Part shown: positions 32,677 to 42,002 of the stretch, one piece after another
How positions within the stretch are numbered: position 1 is the stretch's first letter
How the letters are laid out: every line of letters begins with the position of its first letter
Assembly: GCF_013003915.1 (NCBI RefSeq)
Contig: NZ_JABAIV010000010.1
Location: forward strand, 101,528 to 165,527
Direction of reading: 5' to 3'
DNA length: 64,000 bases
Source: Telluria aromaticivorans
Lineage (GTDB): Bacteria; Pseudomonadota; Gammaproteobacteria; Burkholderiales; Burkholderiaceae_D
The notes under the pieces: model-generated
Database searches by the model: none
The model's input: only the letters and a program-made list of their open reading frames with translations
Told to the model about the DNA's origin: nothing
Translations under genes and position numbers: made by a program

Positions 32677-33145
32677 GTGCAATCTCCCACCCAAGAGTTA
32701 CTTTCGGACCGCTCCTAGAAATCGAGGACCAGTTCTCGGTTCGCCGTGCAAGTGCACGCAGGCCTTCTCCGCTGAGCGTCATTGTAGTGGTGGAATGCTA
32801 GCATTCGGGCGAAGGCAGTCAATTCAGCAGATGCGATTGCCGCGATTTCCTAGACGAGCATGACCTGCAGCAGAGCATGAGCCGGCGCGGGAATTGTTAT
32901 GAGCACACCGTTGCCGAGAGCTTTTTTCCAGCTGCTCAGGCGGAACGAATTCGGCGGAAGACATACGGCACGCGTGACCAGCCAAGGCAGGATGTACTGA
33001 CTATATTGAGATGTTCTGCAGTCCGAAGCCCCGGCACAGCTTGAGCAATGACATGTCGCCGGTCGGGTACGAAAAGCAATATTTTCAGCGACTGTCGAGT
33101 ACCTAGAAAGCTGCGGCGATTCACAATCAGCTGAGCTCGCCGGCT
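32677..33145. other. stretch without recognised genes
   Basis: No supported gene lies between the IS66 right end and the stop of the giant NTPase gene. Short open frames here show no family features. It may be scar DNA left when the older IS66 was lost. Confidence 0.4.
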
Positions 33146-36100
33146 TTAATAGTCCTGCTTTGAAGCCTTCTTTGCCTCCCAAAACCGTAGCGTTCCGTCG
33201 TCGGATCTAAGGCCAACAAGGACTGTTTTTACTCCGCTTGAAGGGTCGTAGTCTCTCGATGATCGGTGCTTCCACAGCGTCATCGTAAAAACAAGGAGCC
33301 GGTTAAGGGGACACAAGGTCGTGTCAACCCAGCTAGGTGACGCCCATAAAATTTCGCCGTCGTCGTGGTGACGATGTCGACGCTGATCAGCGTCGGGCTT
33401 CCAACTCCCCCAGACTTGGCTTTTCAAAGCGAGATTCCCATCAGCCGTATGCCAATCACCACTGTATGGCTCATTTACTAACCCAAGGCTCTTCGTGATG
33501 TCGATCCCAAGACGCGGCCTCTGACCTGCTGTCTTTGCGGCGAGCTCCTCACCTGCGTCGATCCCCAAACTGTGGTTCTCAGGGGACCATATCAATGGAG
33601 CGAAAGGGCTTTTCGTCCGATGACGAGTTTCGTAATAGCCGTGGTCCCAAAACGCTGGTAGCCACAAGTCATAACTGGGTTTTTTAGCGAATGCAGCGCA
33701 GCGACCGATGGCACCCTTTCGCTCCGTCAGCGCTGAAGTAATTCTAACGGTGACGCCGTCAGGAGAAGACCAGCTGCCATATAGTGGAAGCAACTCATCG
33801 GCGGCGACGTCTATGAATCCCAACTTCCGCAGCAAAATCTGTAAATCCTGCAACGTTTCCTGCTGCCCGATCCTTTCGCCTAGCAAATCTTCTTTCGCCT
33901 GCTGAGGAACTGAATCCTTTCGGTCCGACAGCCATGTACCGTCGTCGAAAGTGACATCGTAGCGATCGCGCCATTGCAACCAAGGTGAGCCGTCACCCGT
34001 TTCATAGCTGCGAACCACTACGGGTAACGTTTTTGAGAGGCTAGTCGCGGCGTTAAGCAACGCGTGCCTTTGAATGTGCTCCCGATAAAGCTCGTACCTA
34101 TCGTCCCTGTCCCACTCGTAACGCTCGCGGCCAGAGAAGAAATTTAGCGAGGTGGCCTCTGGCCATCGGCGCGTAATCTCAGCAGCAACTGCATCCTCGA
34201 CCGTGCCCCGTGCAACATTGAAGAGATCGGCTACAGCACTGATTTCACTCTTCGCAAAATCATAGTCGAAGCTAAAGCCTGATGTCGGTTTTGCATCAGG
34301 CGCGTAGGTGTCGCAGGTAACGATGCCATGCATTGGATGATTGATTTCATCGCGCAACGCTGCTAATTCCTCGCGATTTTCGCCCTTGCCCGTGATGTTT
34401 TCCAGGCACCTAACGATGTGCACTTTGTGTATGAGATGCAGGTCGTTTCGTTTAGCGAGGGCCAGCAGCTTAGGTCGCAATGCACCCATGGTTTGTCCGT
34501 GATATAGGGTGGCTCGCGCCAGCCCCATCAGCAACCACTGCTGGGAGTTTTGGAAAGCAAGCTTACGATCTGTTGACGCCAGGGCTTCAATTTCTCTCTG
34601 ATCGAAGCGGTCAAGTAGCAGGGCGATCTCATCATTGAGCCCCAACTCGGCGAGGGTGTTTAGCCCGCGCGCGACTTTCCAGCGGACATAACCGTCTTCA
34701 TTACCCAAGAGGTGCCAAATAACGTCAGCAATGAACTCCGCCTCAGCATGCCTAATTGCCTGCTCTGGGCGAAATGGTCCCTCCCCGATCTCGTCGGCAA
34801 TGCGAGACGCCGGCCCCGACAGCAGTAACTCCAATGCGTCAAGACCAGCCTGGTCCGACGCCACCTCACAGAGCACAGTCGCCAGCTGCAGCCATTCATC
34901 ACCGTCGAGCTCGACTTCATCCGCGGCAACCTTCCGCAGGACGAGCTGCAATACGACGTGTTTGTCACCGCTGAAGTCCGACAGCTTGCGTATATCGCGC
35001 GCGACATTAGAGTACCGGCCTTCGAACAGATCAGCGCCCTTAGACTCAAACAATCGTTCGACAAGCTTTCTCGCATTGGCAACGATGTGTGTGGATGACC
35101 CGCTCCAGATAGCGACACACTCCTCGAGTATGTCTAAGGATTGAGAAAAATTCAGCTCGACCGAATCGCAAATTGCGAACAAAAAAGCCAGACGCTTAGG
35201 ATATGGGCATGAATCACGCAAATCACCGATGAAGCTCTGTCGAGAAGAGTGGTCAAGTTTGTCGTGTGCTTTGATGCTCCCTAGAGCTTGGTCAATCGAA
35301 GCTGCAGAGGAGGCGTCGCAGTCAAAGACGAAGGTTTCGATGATTCCATCAATCTCCTCTTTAGTCGGCCGTTGTACCTGATCGGTCAAGAAGCTCGGCT
35401 GCGAATCGCTGAGGCTGCTAGACTTATCCTGCTGACGCTTAGCCTTCGTGCAGAGCCGTTCGATCGCTTCCCGTTCTTCGGACAAAATAGCGTTCGGGTA
35501 CTTGTTGGCCGCCTGCAACAGACTTTCCCAAAGCGAGGGCCAAGCGCCGAACGGGTACTCCGCATGCAGTTTTGCGAGGACCCTTAGAAAGATCTGCCTT
35601 TGATCTGAAGGCTGAGATAGCTCCAATAGATCGGCGACTCCATCTCCGACACGCCAATCCCACCAGCCGTGCTCTTCACATATCGTAAGAAAAAAGGCAG
35701 CGCGGCGCGGTTCGAGATTCCTATTCTTGGAAAGAAAGCATGCAAGTTGCGGCAATCCGTACGATAGCTCCGCAACATCTTGGTCGTGCCAACGCACAAG
35801 CTTGGCCAAGGCGGGAAAGCCTATAGAATTAGCTGCAGCACGTCCGAACAGCGTCCAGCCAAACTTGCTTGGCTCGTCCCCCATAATGGTCTGACAGAGG
35901 TTCATTAACCGCTGGGCCAGTGCGGGTTCTACGAAGCCACCTCGCTGGACGCTTGCGAAATGAAGTAATGAGTAAATCTGCTGATAACTCTCCCCGCCCA
36001 TCTGGTCCAACTGTGCCAGACCCTGTCGGTAGTATTCACGCGCCTCGTCGATGCTCATAGGGACAAGGGATGCAGCGAGCTTCAGGTAGGAATCACCGCG

Positions 36101-39100
36101 CTGTTCGATGTGATAATCCTGGCGAATTTGCTCCGCAATGTGAAGCGCGAATTCACCGGCTAACTCATAGAGAGTCCGCCGCTGCGCTAGCTGACTCAAC
36201 AGGTCGATTTTTTGCTGGACAGAGAACCGTCCGGAGGAAATTAGACCGATCGATGTCTTTGCTTGGTCGGCCGACATGTCGGGCGCATGGTTCAGCAGGA
36301 TACGCAAGCAACCGAGCCCGACGGTACGACTAAGCAAGTCAGTCGCGTTTTCGTCCCGCCAGTTGGCGCCCTTGCGCATTTGCTTGTCCCACACGTGGAT
36401 AAAATCAGTGAGAGTCTTACTAGTCAGGCCTGTCCCAGAAAGGACAGCTTCCTCAATCGGCTGGGTCAAGTCGAATGCTCTCTCGATTCCATTGCTGATT
36501 TCGGCAACTTCGCGGTCACTAAATCGCGCTCCAACCTTCCTCTTAACGCCTTTATTGTCTCGGGCAGTACGCACAGGTGTACGTAGCTCGCTCAAGGAAG
36601 CCGCTAACTCAGCCTTCGTCGAAATACCCTTTGCACGCCGACTTAATGCTATTTCGTTCGGCAGCAGGTCATGATACGAAACCCGTCTCCCTGCAGACCA
36701 GGCGCGAACACAGGCGCGGAGGATCGCGGGCCATGCACCCGAGTTGCCGTAACGCTCGCCGTAGTTATATGCCGACGGCCGGGTAAGCGGCGCATGGCGA
36801 ATGATCCGTGCGGCTGCGGCTCGCGAACTGTAGAAGAGCGCAGTCAACGCTGCCTGCACAATTGCGTCATCGTTCTCCTGCTCTCGTTCAGTTGAGGCCC
36901 TGTCCTCATCATGGTCGCAAAGGGTGGCGGCTCCAATTGCCTGCGCAAGCGACTTCACCTGCTGCCTACTGAGATAGCGCCCCCTTGAAAGAAGACGCAA
37001 CTTGAGCGCGTGCGACGCACATTCATTGCCTGCGGCAAACGACACGAAGTTCGCCAGTACTGTCGTACCATTGGCGTGGTCGAACAGATCTAGTAGCTGA
37101 ACGAGTTCATTGCTCACCGACAGCGAAAAGCCATGGTTCCAGCGAACGAGGTTGCCGTCAACAGTACTAAACTCCCCCTCTACGACGCGTTGGAAAAGTA
37201 TGGCCGCGTAATCCTTAGTTCCTGGGACGGCGCGGTCACGACGTCGCTCGTTACGACGCTTCTCGATATGCCAGTTGATCCATCGAATGGTGCTCTCGCA
37301 CTGGATCTGTGCTTCCTCCGCCTCGCCAGCAAACCGATGCGCGACCGTCATCCGTGCACTTCTCGCGCCACGCCATCCCGTTCGATCTGCAAAAAGGCGG
37401 CGATAGGAGTCAGGGTCACCTAATACAATCGCGAGAGCAGGCGAGCTCCGAATAAACTCGTCGCCTCGCATGTTGGCAGTTGCAACTTGGGCCAGCCGCA
37501 TGCTGAGTCCAAGCACTCGGTCGAAGTCATCTTCTGCGACCGCCAAGCGAAAGGCTGCGCGAAGTCGAGTAAGCATTAGCCGGCGGCGGCCGAATTGGGA
37601 CTGCACTGTTGTTGGGAAATTAGGGGAATCGGCGAGCACGAACGCTCGGTTGCTGTCTTGGATCACGACTAGAAAGTGTGGCAGAGCTTCTGCAGCATAT
37701 GCCGAGGTTGCCTGTGAGGCCATAAGGCGGTCGGCAATGGCTCTTTGAGCCTCGGATTGCTTTGAATATCTTTCACGAAAATATGTTTCCGTGGGTTCGT
37801 CCCTAAAGATCGCGCCGTGCGAGGCGATCTCTAGCAATGGAGCCAAATCCGACGCTGCGGTATTTACCTGAGCCACGGACCACCCTAGTGCGTTTGACAG
37901 TTCGGCAAGAGGAATTGGTGGCGGAAGGAGTGACAACGCAACGAAGAACTCAATTATTTCTGAATCTGCCCATCCGGCAACGTGAAGATCCGAAACGATC
38001 TTCGTGCAACGTTGCGCGATGATTTCGACAACCGTCATAGGGGCTGCAGAAGTTTTGCCGAGGACATTCGTCTCCCAGGTCTGGACGAGGTAGGCGAGGA
38101 CACGCGCGTTTCGTCCTGACCGCACCAAGGCGGTGGCTATCTCCACGCCAGAAGCACTTGGAACACGATTTTTCAAAAAGTTGCGGGCCTCGGCGTCGTT
38201 GAACGGCCCCAACTCGACCGTTTCCACCGTGGTGCGCCCGATAACTTTGTCCTTGCGGTGCGTGCGCGCCGTAAACAGCAACCTTACACTGTCGATCGGA
38301 TCTTCGCCAATAGCCGAGAGAAGGAGCTTTGGAAATGCCTCTTCGTGGCGGTGGTCAGCTTCGAGTTGAGCGTTATCAGCAGCGTCGACGATGATAAGCA
38401 AGCCGAGCTTTTTCGATTGAGCTTTGATCGCCCGAGCCGCTTGCTCAAAACGTTTAAGCGCCGCCTTGATGATCTTGCGGCCATCATCGCCGCCTGGCAG
38501 CATCGGATCGCAAAGCGTCCGTGAGGCGAGCTCGTTAACGATCTGTACGAGTCCAATCCTGGGGAGATGTCGCGAGTGATTGTCCGAACGGTAGGAACCA
38601 CCTCCGAAGCAGTCAAAAACGACGACCTCAAATTCGTTTTCCATCCTCGATGCGAGGCTTTGGACAAACACAGTTTTGCCCACCCCACCATCCGCGTGGA
38701 CGAAGATGGGCAGTTCTGACGCCTTGACCAGCTGGCCGACTGACGAAAGCTCAGCTCGCTCAACGATCGCACCGACGTCGATGAAGCGGGTATCGGCCGG
38801 AAAAAGGTCGCTTGGTTCGCAATCAAGCGCGTCTAAGACGTCCTCACGGCGGATCAAGTTCTTTCCTTGGCCGCTTGGGCCAGCCTTCCTAAGTATGAGG
38901 TCTTGAAGGCCGTGGAGCCGAAGCCTAGCCTCCGCGTCGGCGCCCGTTGACCAGTCGGTAAGTGTACGCCGGAGTGCCTTGTCTTGACCCGCAAGGCTCT
39001 TCTCACCAGCTCGAAATACAATTCTGGAAAAAAGACGGCCTGCGTCAGATAAGCCGCGGTCTGCACACCACTTCTTTAGGTTACGAACCTGGGTGGCTGC

Positions 39101-39574
39101 GTCAGCGTCTGAAGGCGTAGTGCCCTTGAGCAGGGACTCTGTTGCATCCCAAAGACTTTCCTTGAATTCTGCATTTGTTACGAAGACAAACGATACCTTG
39201 TTGTCGACCTCGGCGGACGAGAACTCCTTTTCATACCCCAAAATCGTGTCGCAGAATTTCTCGATTGTCTTCTTGAGGTATGCGGCGGTGACAGCTTCTT
39301 CGCGAAGCTTGTACTTAAACTGCACCGTCTCGAGGCGCTCAGAAGTGCGGAAGTTATCCCCGCAGCCATAGTAGAGGACCAAGTCCGCGACTTCCTCGGC
39401 GCGCACTCCTGGGCTCGCGGTTTCGGTCGATGATATTCCCTCAACGGCTATCGCAAATAAATCGTCATTCGGGAAAACCAGCTGCAACGCACGCCTTGCC
39501 GCCCATCTCTCATGGAAGGTGTGGCCCGCGCGCGAAGCACGGACCGTGTCGACATTCTCGTCAATATTCTGCAT
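33146..39574 (-). CDS. giant STAND NTPase with N-terminal nuclease-like domain (Avs-like defence protein)
   Basis: A 2,142-residue protein. Residues ~15-200 look like a Cap4/DUF4297-type PD-(D/E)xK nuclease, with E45, D64 (VADLVLYYG) and Q85-x-K87 (VQFKYK) as candidate active-site residues. Residues ~285-500 are a STAND/NACHT-type ATPase: Walker A ADGGVGKT (294-301), Walker B LLIIVDAAD (392-400) and LLFTARTH as a likely sensor. The remaining ~1,600 residues are helical and repeat-like, as expected for a sensor of phage proteins. In Avs systems such proteins bind viral terminase or portal, form oligomers and cut DNA. Size and order fit Avs well; the target is unknown. The region has its own minus-strand transcription, with no partner gene overlapping. 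ATG at 39574 lacks a clear ribosome site. Confidence 0.75.
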   Translation of the reverse strand: MQNIDENVDTVRASRAGHTFHERWAARRALQLVFPNDDLFAIAVEGISSTETASPGVRAEEVADLVLYYGCGDNFRTSERLETVQFKYKLREEAVTAAYLKKTIEKFCDTILGYEKEFSSAEVDNKVSFVFVTNAEFKESLWDATESLLKGTTPSDADAATQVRNLKKWCADRGLSDAGRLFSRIVFRAGEKSLAGQDKALRRTLTDWSTGADAEARLRLHGLQDLILRKAGPSGQGKNLIRREDVLDALDCEPSDLFPADTRFIDVGAIVERAELSSVGQLVKASELPIFVHADGGVGKTVFVQSLASRMENEFEVVVFDCFGGGSYRSDNHSRHLPRIGLVQIVNELASRTLCDPMLPGGDDGRKIIKAALKRFEQAARAIKAQSKKLGLLIIVDAADNAQLEADHRHEEAFPKLLLSAIGEDPIDSVRLLFTARTHRKDKVIGRTTVETVELGPFNDAEARNFLKNRVPSASGVEIATALVRSGRNARVLAYLVQTWETNVLGKTSAAPMTVVEIIAQRCTKIVSDLHVAGWADSEIIEFFVALSLLPPPIPLAELSNALGWSVAQVNTAASDLAPLLEIASHGAIFRDEPTETYFRERYSKQSEAQRAIADRLMASQATSAYAAEALPHFLVVIQDSNRAFVLADSPNFPTTVQSQFGRRRLMLTRLRAAFRLAVAEDDFDRVLGLSMRLAQVATANMRGDEFIRSSPALAIVLGDPDSYRRLFADRTGWRGARSARMTVAHRFAGEAEEAQIQCESTIRWINWHIEKRRNERRRDRAVPGTKDYAAILFQRVVEGEFSTVDGNLVRWNHGFSLSVSNELVQLLDLFDHANGTTVLANFVSFAAGNECASHALKLRLLSRGRYLSRQQVKSLAQAIGAATLCDHDEDRASTEREQENDDAIVQAALTALFYSSRAAAARIIRHAPLTRPSAYNYGERYGNSGAWPAILRACVRAWSAGRRVSYHDLLPNEIALSRRAKGISTKAELAASLSELRTPVRTARDNKGVKRKVGARFSDREVAEISNGIERAFDLTQPIEEAVLSGTGLTSKTLTDFIHVWDKQMRKGANWRDENATDLLSRTVGLGCLRILLNHAPDMSADQAKTSIGLISSGRFSVQQKIDLLSQLAQRRTLYELAGEFALHIAEQIRQDYHIEQRGDSYLKLAASLVPMSIDEAREYYRQGLAQLDQMGGESYQQIYSLLHFASVQRGGFVEPALAQRLMNLCQTIMGDEPSKFGWTLFGRAAANSIGFPALAKLVRWHDQDVAELSYGLPQLACFLSKNRNLEPRRAAFFLTICEEHGWWDWRVGDGVADLLELSQPSDQRQIFLRVLAKLHAEYPFGAWPSLWESLLQAANKYPNAILSEEREAIERLCTKAKRQQDKSSSLSDSQPSFLTDQVQRPTKEEIDGIIETFVFDCDASSAASIDQALGSIKAHDKLDHSSRQSFIGDLRDSCPYPKRLAFLFAICDSVELNFSQSLDILEECVAIWSGSSTHIVANARKLVERLFESKGADLFEGRYSNVARDIRKLSDFSGDKHVVLQLVLRKVAADEVELDGDEWLQLATVLCEVASDQAGLDALELLLSGPASRIADEIGEGPFRPEQAIRHAEAEFIADVIWHLLGNEDGYVRWKVARGLNTLAELGLNDEIALLLDRFDQREIEALASTDRKLAFQNSQQWLLMGLARATLYHGQTMGALRPKLLALAKRNDLHLIHKVHIVRCLENITGKGENREELAALRDEINHPMHGIVTCDTYAPDAKPTSGFSFDYDFAKSEISAVADLFNVARGTVEDAVAAEITRRWPEATSLNFFSGRERYEWDRDDRYELYREHIQRHALLNAATSLSKTLPVVVRSYETGDGSPWLQWRDRYDVTFDDGTWLSDRKDSVPQQAKEDLLGERIGQQETLQDLQILLRKLGFIDVAADELLPLYGSWSSPDGVTVRITSALTERKGAIGRCAAFAKKPSYDLWLPAFWDHGYYETRHRTKSPFAPLIWSPENHSLGIDAGEELAAKTAGQRPRLGIDITKSLGLVNEPYSGDWHTADGNLALKSQVWGSWKPDADQRRHRHHDDGEILWASPSWVDTTLCPLNRLLVFTMTLWKHRSSRDYDPSSGVKTVLVGLRSDDGTLRFWEAKKASKQDY

Positions 39575-39839
39575 TATTGATTTTTTATCATCACTCGGGG
39601 GCCGCGGAGTCTTTGTATTCTATCAAGTTTATTTCGTGGCGGACAGTTGAGCCGCGTGCCGCTTCGATAGCAGTGGCGAGCCATCGCATCACTCTTTGGC
39701 AAAAGATCCGTCATCTTGGTATCTGGCTGATCGATTGGCCTACGTAATCGACCGATTGATGCTTGGTCGATTACCTGCGTCTCAGGGACTCAGCGATTGG
39801 GTTCATCGCCCGCAACGCAAGTTAAATCGCCTGACGGTT

Positions 39840-40142
39840 TCAGCTATCTTCATTCGCCGGCATGTCTTGCAATAGCGAATGGATTTCAGCAGAAATCTGT
39901 GAACACATCTCGCTTCTGCCGTCAACTGTTGAAGGAAGGTAGGCCAACGCTAGTAGGGTAACCGGATGGACCCCAATTATTGTCGCCAAATCCTCGATCT
40001 TCGAGATTGTTGGCGACTTGATACCTCGCTCAAGACTGCTCAGATACGTTCGACTCGACACAGTCGAAAAGTCTTCCTGAGTTAGCCCTCGGCTCTTCCG
40101 AGCCGCCCTCAAACCAACACCGAATCGTCCAAGTAGTTCCAC
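39840..40142 (-). CDS. XRE-family transcriptional repressor
   Basis: A 100-residue protein with an N-terminal helix-turn-helix: LRAARKSRGLTQEDFSTVSSRTYLSSLERGIKSPTISKIEDLATIIGV. The C-terminal ~35 residues are acidic and have no known domain. GTG at 40142 was chosen because GGAGG lies six bases ahead; a longer frame reaches 40166. It is divergent from the small gene at 40306, and a 31-bp dyad lies between them, so it probably represses itself and that gene. It sits about 265 bases from the giant NTPase start, both on the minus strand, and might also influence that gene. Confidence 0.85.
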   Translation of the reverse strand: MELLGRFGVGLRAARKSRGLTQEDFSTVSSRTYLSSLERGIKSPTISKIEDLATIIGVHPVTLLALAYLPSTVDGRSEMCSQISAEIHSLLQDMPANEDS

Positions 40143-40180
40143 CAGATGCCTCCGTAACAAAGGCACGATGTACTCACGGC

Positions 40181-40211
40181 GAACACTTTAGGACTACAAT
40201 CTATAGTGTTC
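40181..40211. promoter_or_regulatory. operator-like dyad between divergent XRE gene and unknown gene
   Basis: Arms GAACACTTTA and TATAGTGTTC match at 9 of 10 positions, around 11 bases. The spacer contains TACAAT, a good -10 element for the rightward gene. The position, 39 bases before the XRE start and 95 before the other gene, is right for an autoregulated operator. Confidence 0.65.
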
Positions 40212-40305
40212 ATTTGAGCGGGCGATCAAGTTTTTTTAACGGTGCAAACTAAGTGCCGCCGGCCGAGCAGGCCGACTTGCCCAAAGACCCTACGAGGAGA
40301 AGTTG

Positions 40306-40731
40306 ATGAAACGTTATTTAGTGCTATCGGAAGACTGCGCCCTCGAAGTGCCGCCTGTCTATGTCATGGCGGATACAGCAGAGCAAGCCATCAGACGCTA
40401 CTGCCGTGAAGTACAGTCGAAGGAGCCATCTATGAAGGATTTTGTTCAAGGAAAGAGCATTGATGGCTTTCTGGCAACTATCTTGTTCAGCTATGAACAA
40501 CGATTTAAGACGCCTGAGGGTAAAGGCCTTCCTGGACCACCTTTTGAAACTGTGCGTAAAAAAGTGTTGGAGTACTTTTCAGACCGTCCAGATCTGGGAA
40601 ACCTTTACGTTCGCTACCTTGAGGGCAACGATCCAGAAATCTTGACAGAAGCAGTGTACGAATTCATTTCGGAGAGAGACACGACTGGTTTCGACGCGTT
40701 CGAAGATTCGACAATACAAACATTGAGATAG
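40306..40731 (+). CDS. unknown 141-residue protein under XRE control
   Basis: Starts at ATG 40306 after GAGGAG; a TTG just before it is an alternative. The product is acidic (KRYLVLSEDCALEVPPVYVMADTAEQAIRRYCREV; SFEYQRF-like helix; VLEYFSDRPDLGNLYVRYLEGNDPEILTEAVYEF). No family was recognised. It faces the XRE gene across the dyad at 40181-40211, which suggests a regulated pair. An antitoxin-like or anti-defence role is possible but unsupported. Confidence 0.6.
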   Translation: MKRYLVLSEDCALEVPPVYVMADTAEQAIRRYCREVQSKEPSMKDFVQGKSIDGFLATILFSYEQRFKTPEGKGLPGPPFETVRKKVLEYFSDRPDLGNLYVRYLEGNDPEILTEAVYEFISERDTTGFDAFEDSTIQTLR

Positions 40732-40980
40732 CAAGCGAACCTAGAGTTAGTTGCATGACCCTATTGCACAGAGGGTACCGACATTTACGCTCAAGTATGT
40801 AGGAGATACCCGCGGGCGGTTCGTCCCAGCGGCGATCGCGTTAGTTGATTTAGTGCAATACGCAGCGTACACTGGCCGGGAACCAAGTAGCGATGACAGA
40901 GGCAGTCGCGCATTCGATGCCCCTTATTACAGACTCGGCGTGCCGTTCGTCCCACTGCTCCCTCTTTCAAAAAGTTCTCA

Positions 40981-41682
40981 ATGTCCGCCAAATCCGACCG
41001 CGATAATCGCTCGAACCAGCTGAACCCAAATAACGATGCCTATTACAGTTCGCGCGGAAGCGAATGGCCTGGCGAGGACGATGACATTGGAGTAGGACGG
41101 CGGGTTCGTGATATTGGCGATGAGCTGTCGCGATCTTTCGCGCGGGAAGAACACCGCAGATATCTGCAGGAAAGAGATCGCCCAGAGGTGGGCACGTATG
41201 TCGGTATTTTCGTTGGGCTCGACGGCACGACGGCCTTGGTCCCAATTAAACTATCGGCTAACCCATTCATGGGCCATCGCGACGGCGCCCGCGCTCGCAA
41301 TGAGGATTTCGCTGAGCTTGTGGTTGGGGAAATCGGCCGGCAGTTAATCTTACGTTGGGGTTGCCCTCTCGCGCTGCGCACAGTTCTGGACAGTGATGGT
41401 AACGATATGTTCTGGTCCGGCTATCAGTATCCAACAGGGTGCGACAGCGCGAATCGCGTGCAGAACGAACGACTTTGGAGCGAGCATGGCGAAAAAGCGA
41501 TTGCGAACGCGCGTGCCCTGTTGAGTTGCTCCGCCGAATTACGCAAGCTGCAAAACAGTAACGGCCAATTTATCGAGGCGAATCCTGACCTAGCCAGGCT
41601 ATGGAACCACGACAAGCTCAAGAAGATTGCAGAGAGGTTATTTGCAGATCATTTGCTCATTGCAGACAAGGAAGCTGATTGA
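40981..41682 (+). CDS. unknown 233-residue protein
   Basis: A hydrophilic protein with an N-terminal low-complexity, Asp/Asn/Arg-rich part (residues 1-60). A more ordered middle (EVGTYVGIFVGLDGTTALVPIKLSANPFMGHRDGARARNEDFAELVVGEIGRQLILRWG) follows, then a helical C-terminus. No known family. No clear ribosome site precedes ATG 40981, though the frame is uninterrupted and codon use resembles neighbouring island genes. It lies 249 bases after the previous gene on the same strand. Confidence 0.55.
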   Translation: MSAKSDRDNRSNQLNPNNDAYYSSRGSEWPGEDDDIGVGRRVRDIGDELSRSFAREEHRRYLQERDRPEVGTYVGIFVGLDGTTALVPIKLSANPFMGHRDGARARNEDFAELVVGEIGRQLILRWGCPLALRTVLDSDGNDMFWSGYQYPTGCDSANRVQNERLWSEHGEKAIANARALLSCSAELRKLQNSNGQFIEANPDLARLWNHDKLKKIAERLFADHLLIADKEAD

Positions 41683-42002
41683 TCTATAAAAGCCGCACTG
41701 AAGCCAGGAACAGACGGCTTTAGTGGGTTTGTAACCGATCGGAAATGGACGTTCGACGGCGGGTAGCGGCCAGCAAACGTTTTTCTCAATATAGAGAGTT
41801 TGGGCCTAGTTTATGTTGACGGCGCCGCTCCAAAATTTAAGTCCCACCTGCAGCGAAAAGACAAGAATTGAGTGGCGCGGCGATCTGAAAGAAATTTTTA
41901 ACAAAAAATTGCCCACAAGCTTTTCAGCAAAGGCTCATTAATAAAAGAATGCTCCCTGAAATCAACGGCCTACGTCGAAGAGCTCGGATCATATCCGCGC
42001 AG
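41683..42002. other. gap between convergent genes, one weak hairpin
   Basis: No gene seen. AAAGCCG near 41688 and CGGCTTT near 41715 form a 7-bp stem with a long loop and no T run, so terminator function is doubtful. Confidence 0.4.

Noticed and set aside
40751..41023. 90-codon + strand frame between two unknown genes
   Set aside because: No ribosome site, no family, and it overlaps the start of the better-supported gene at 40981.
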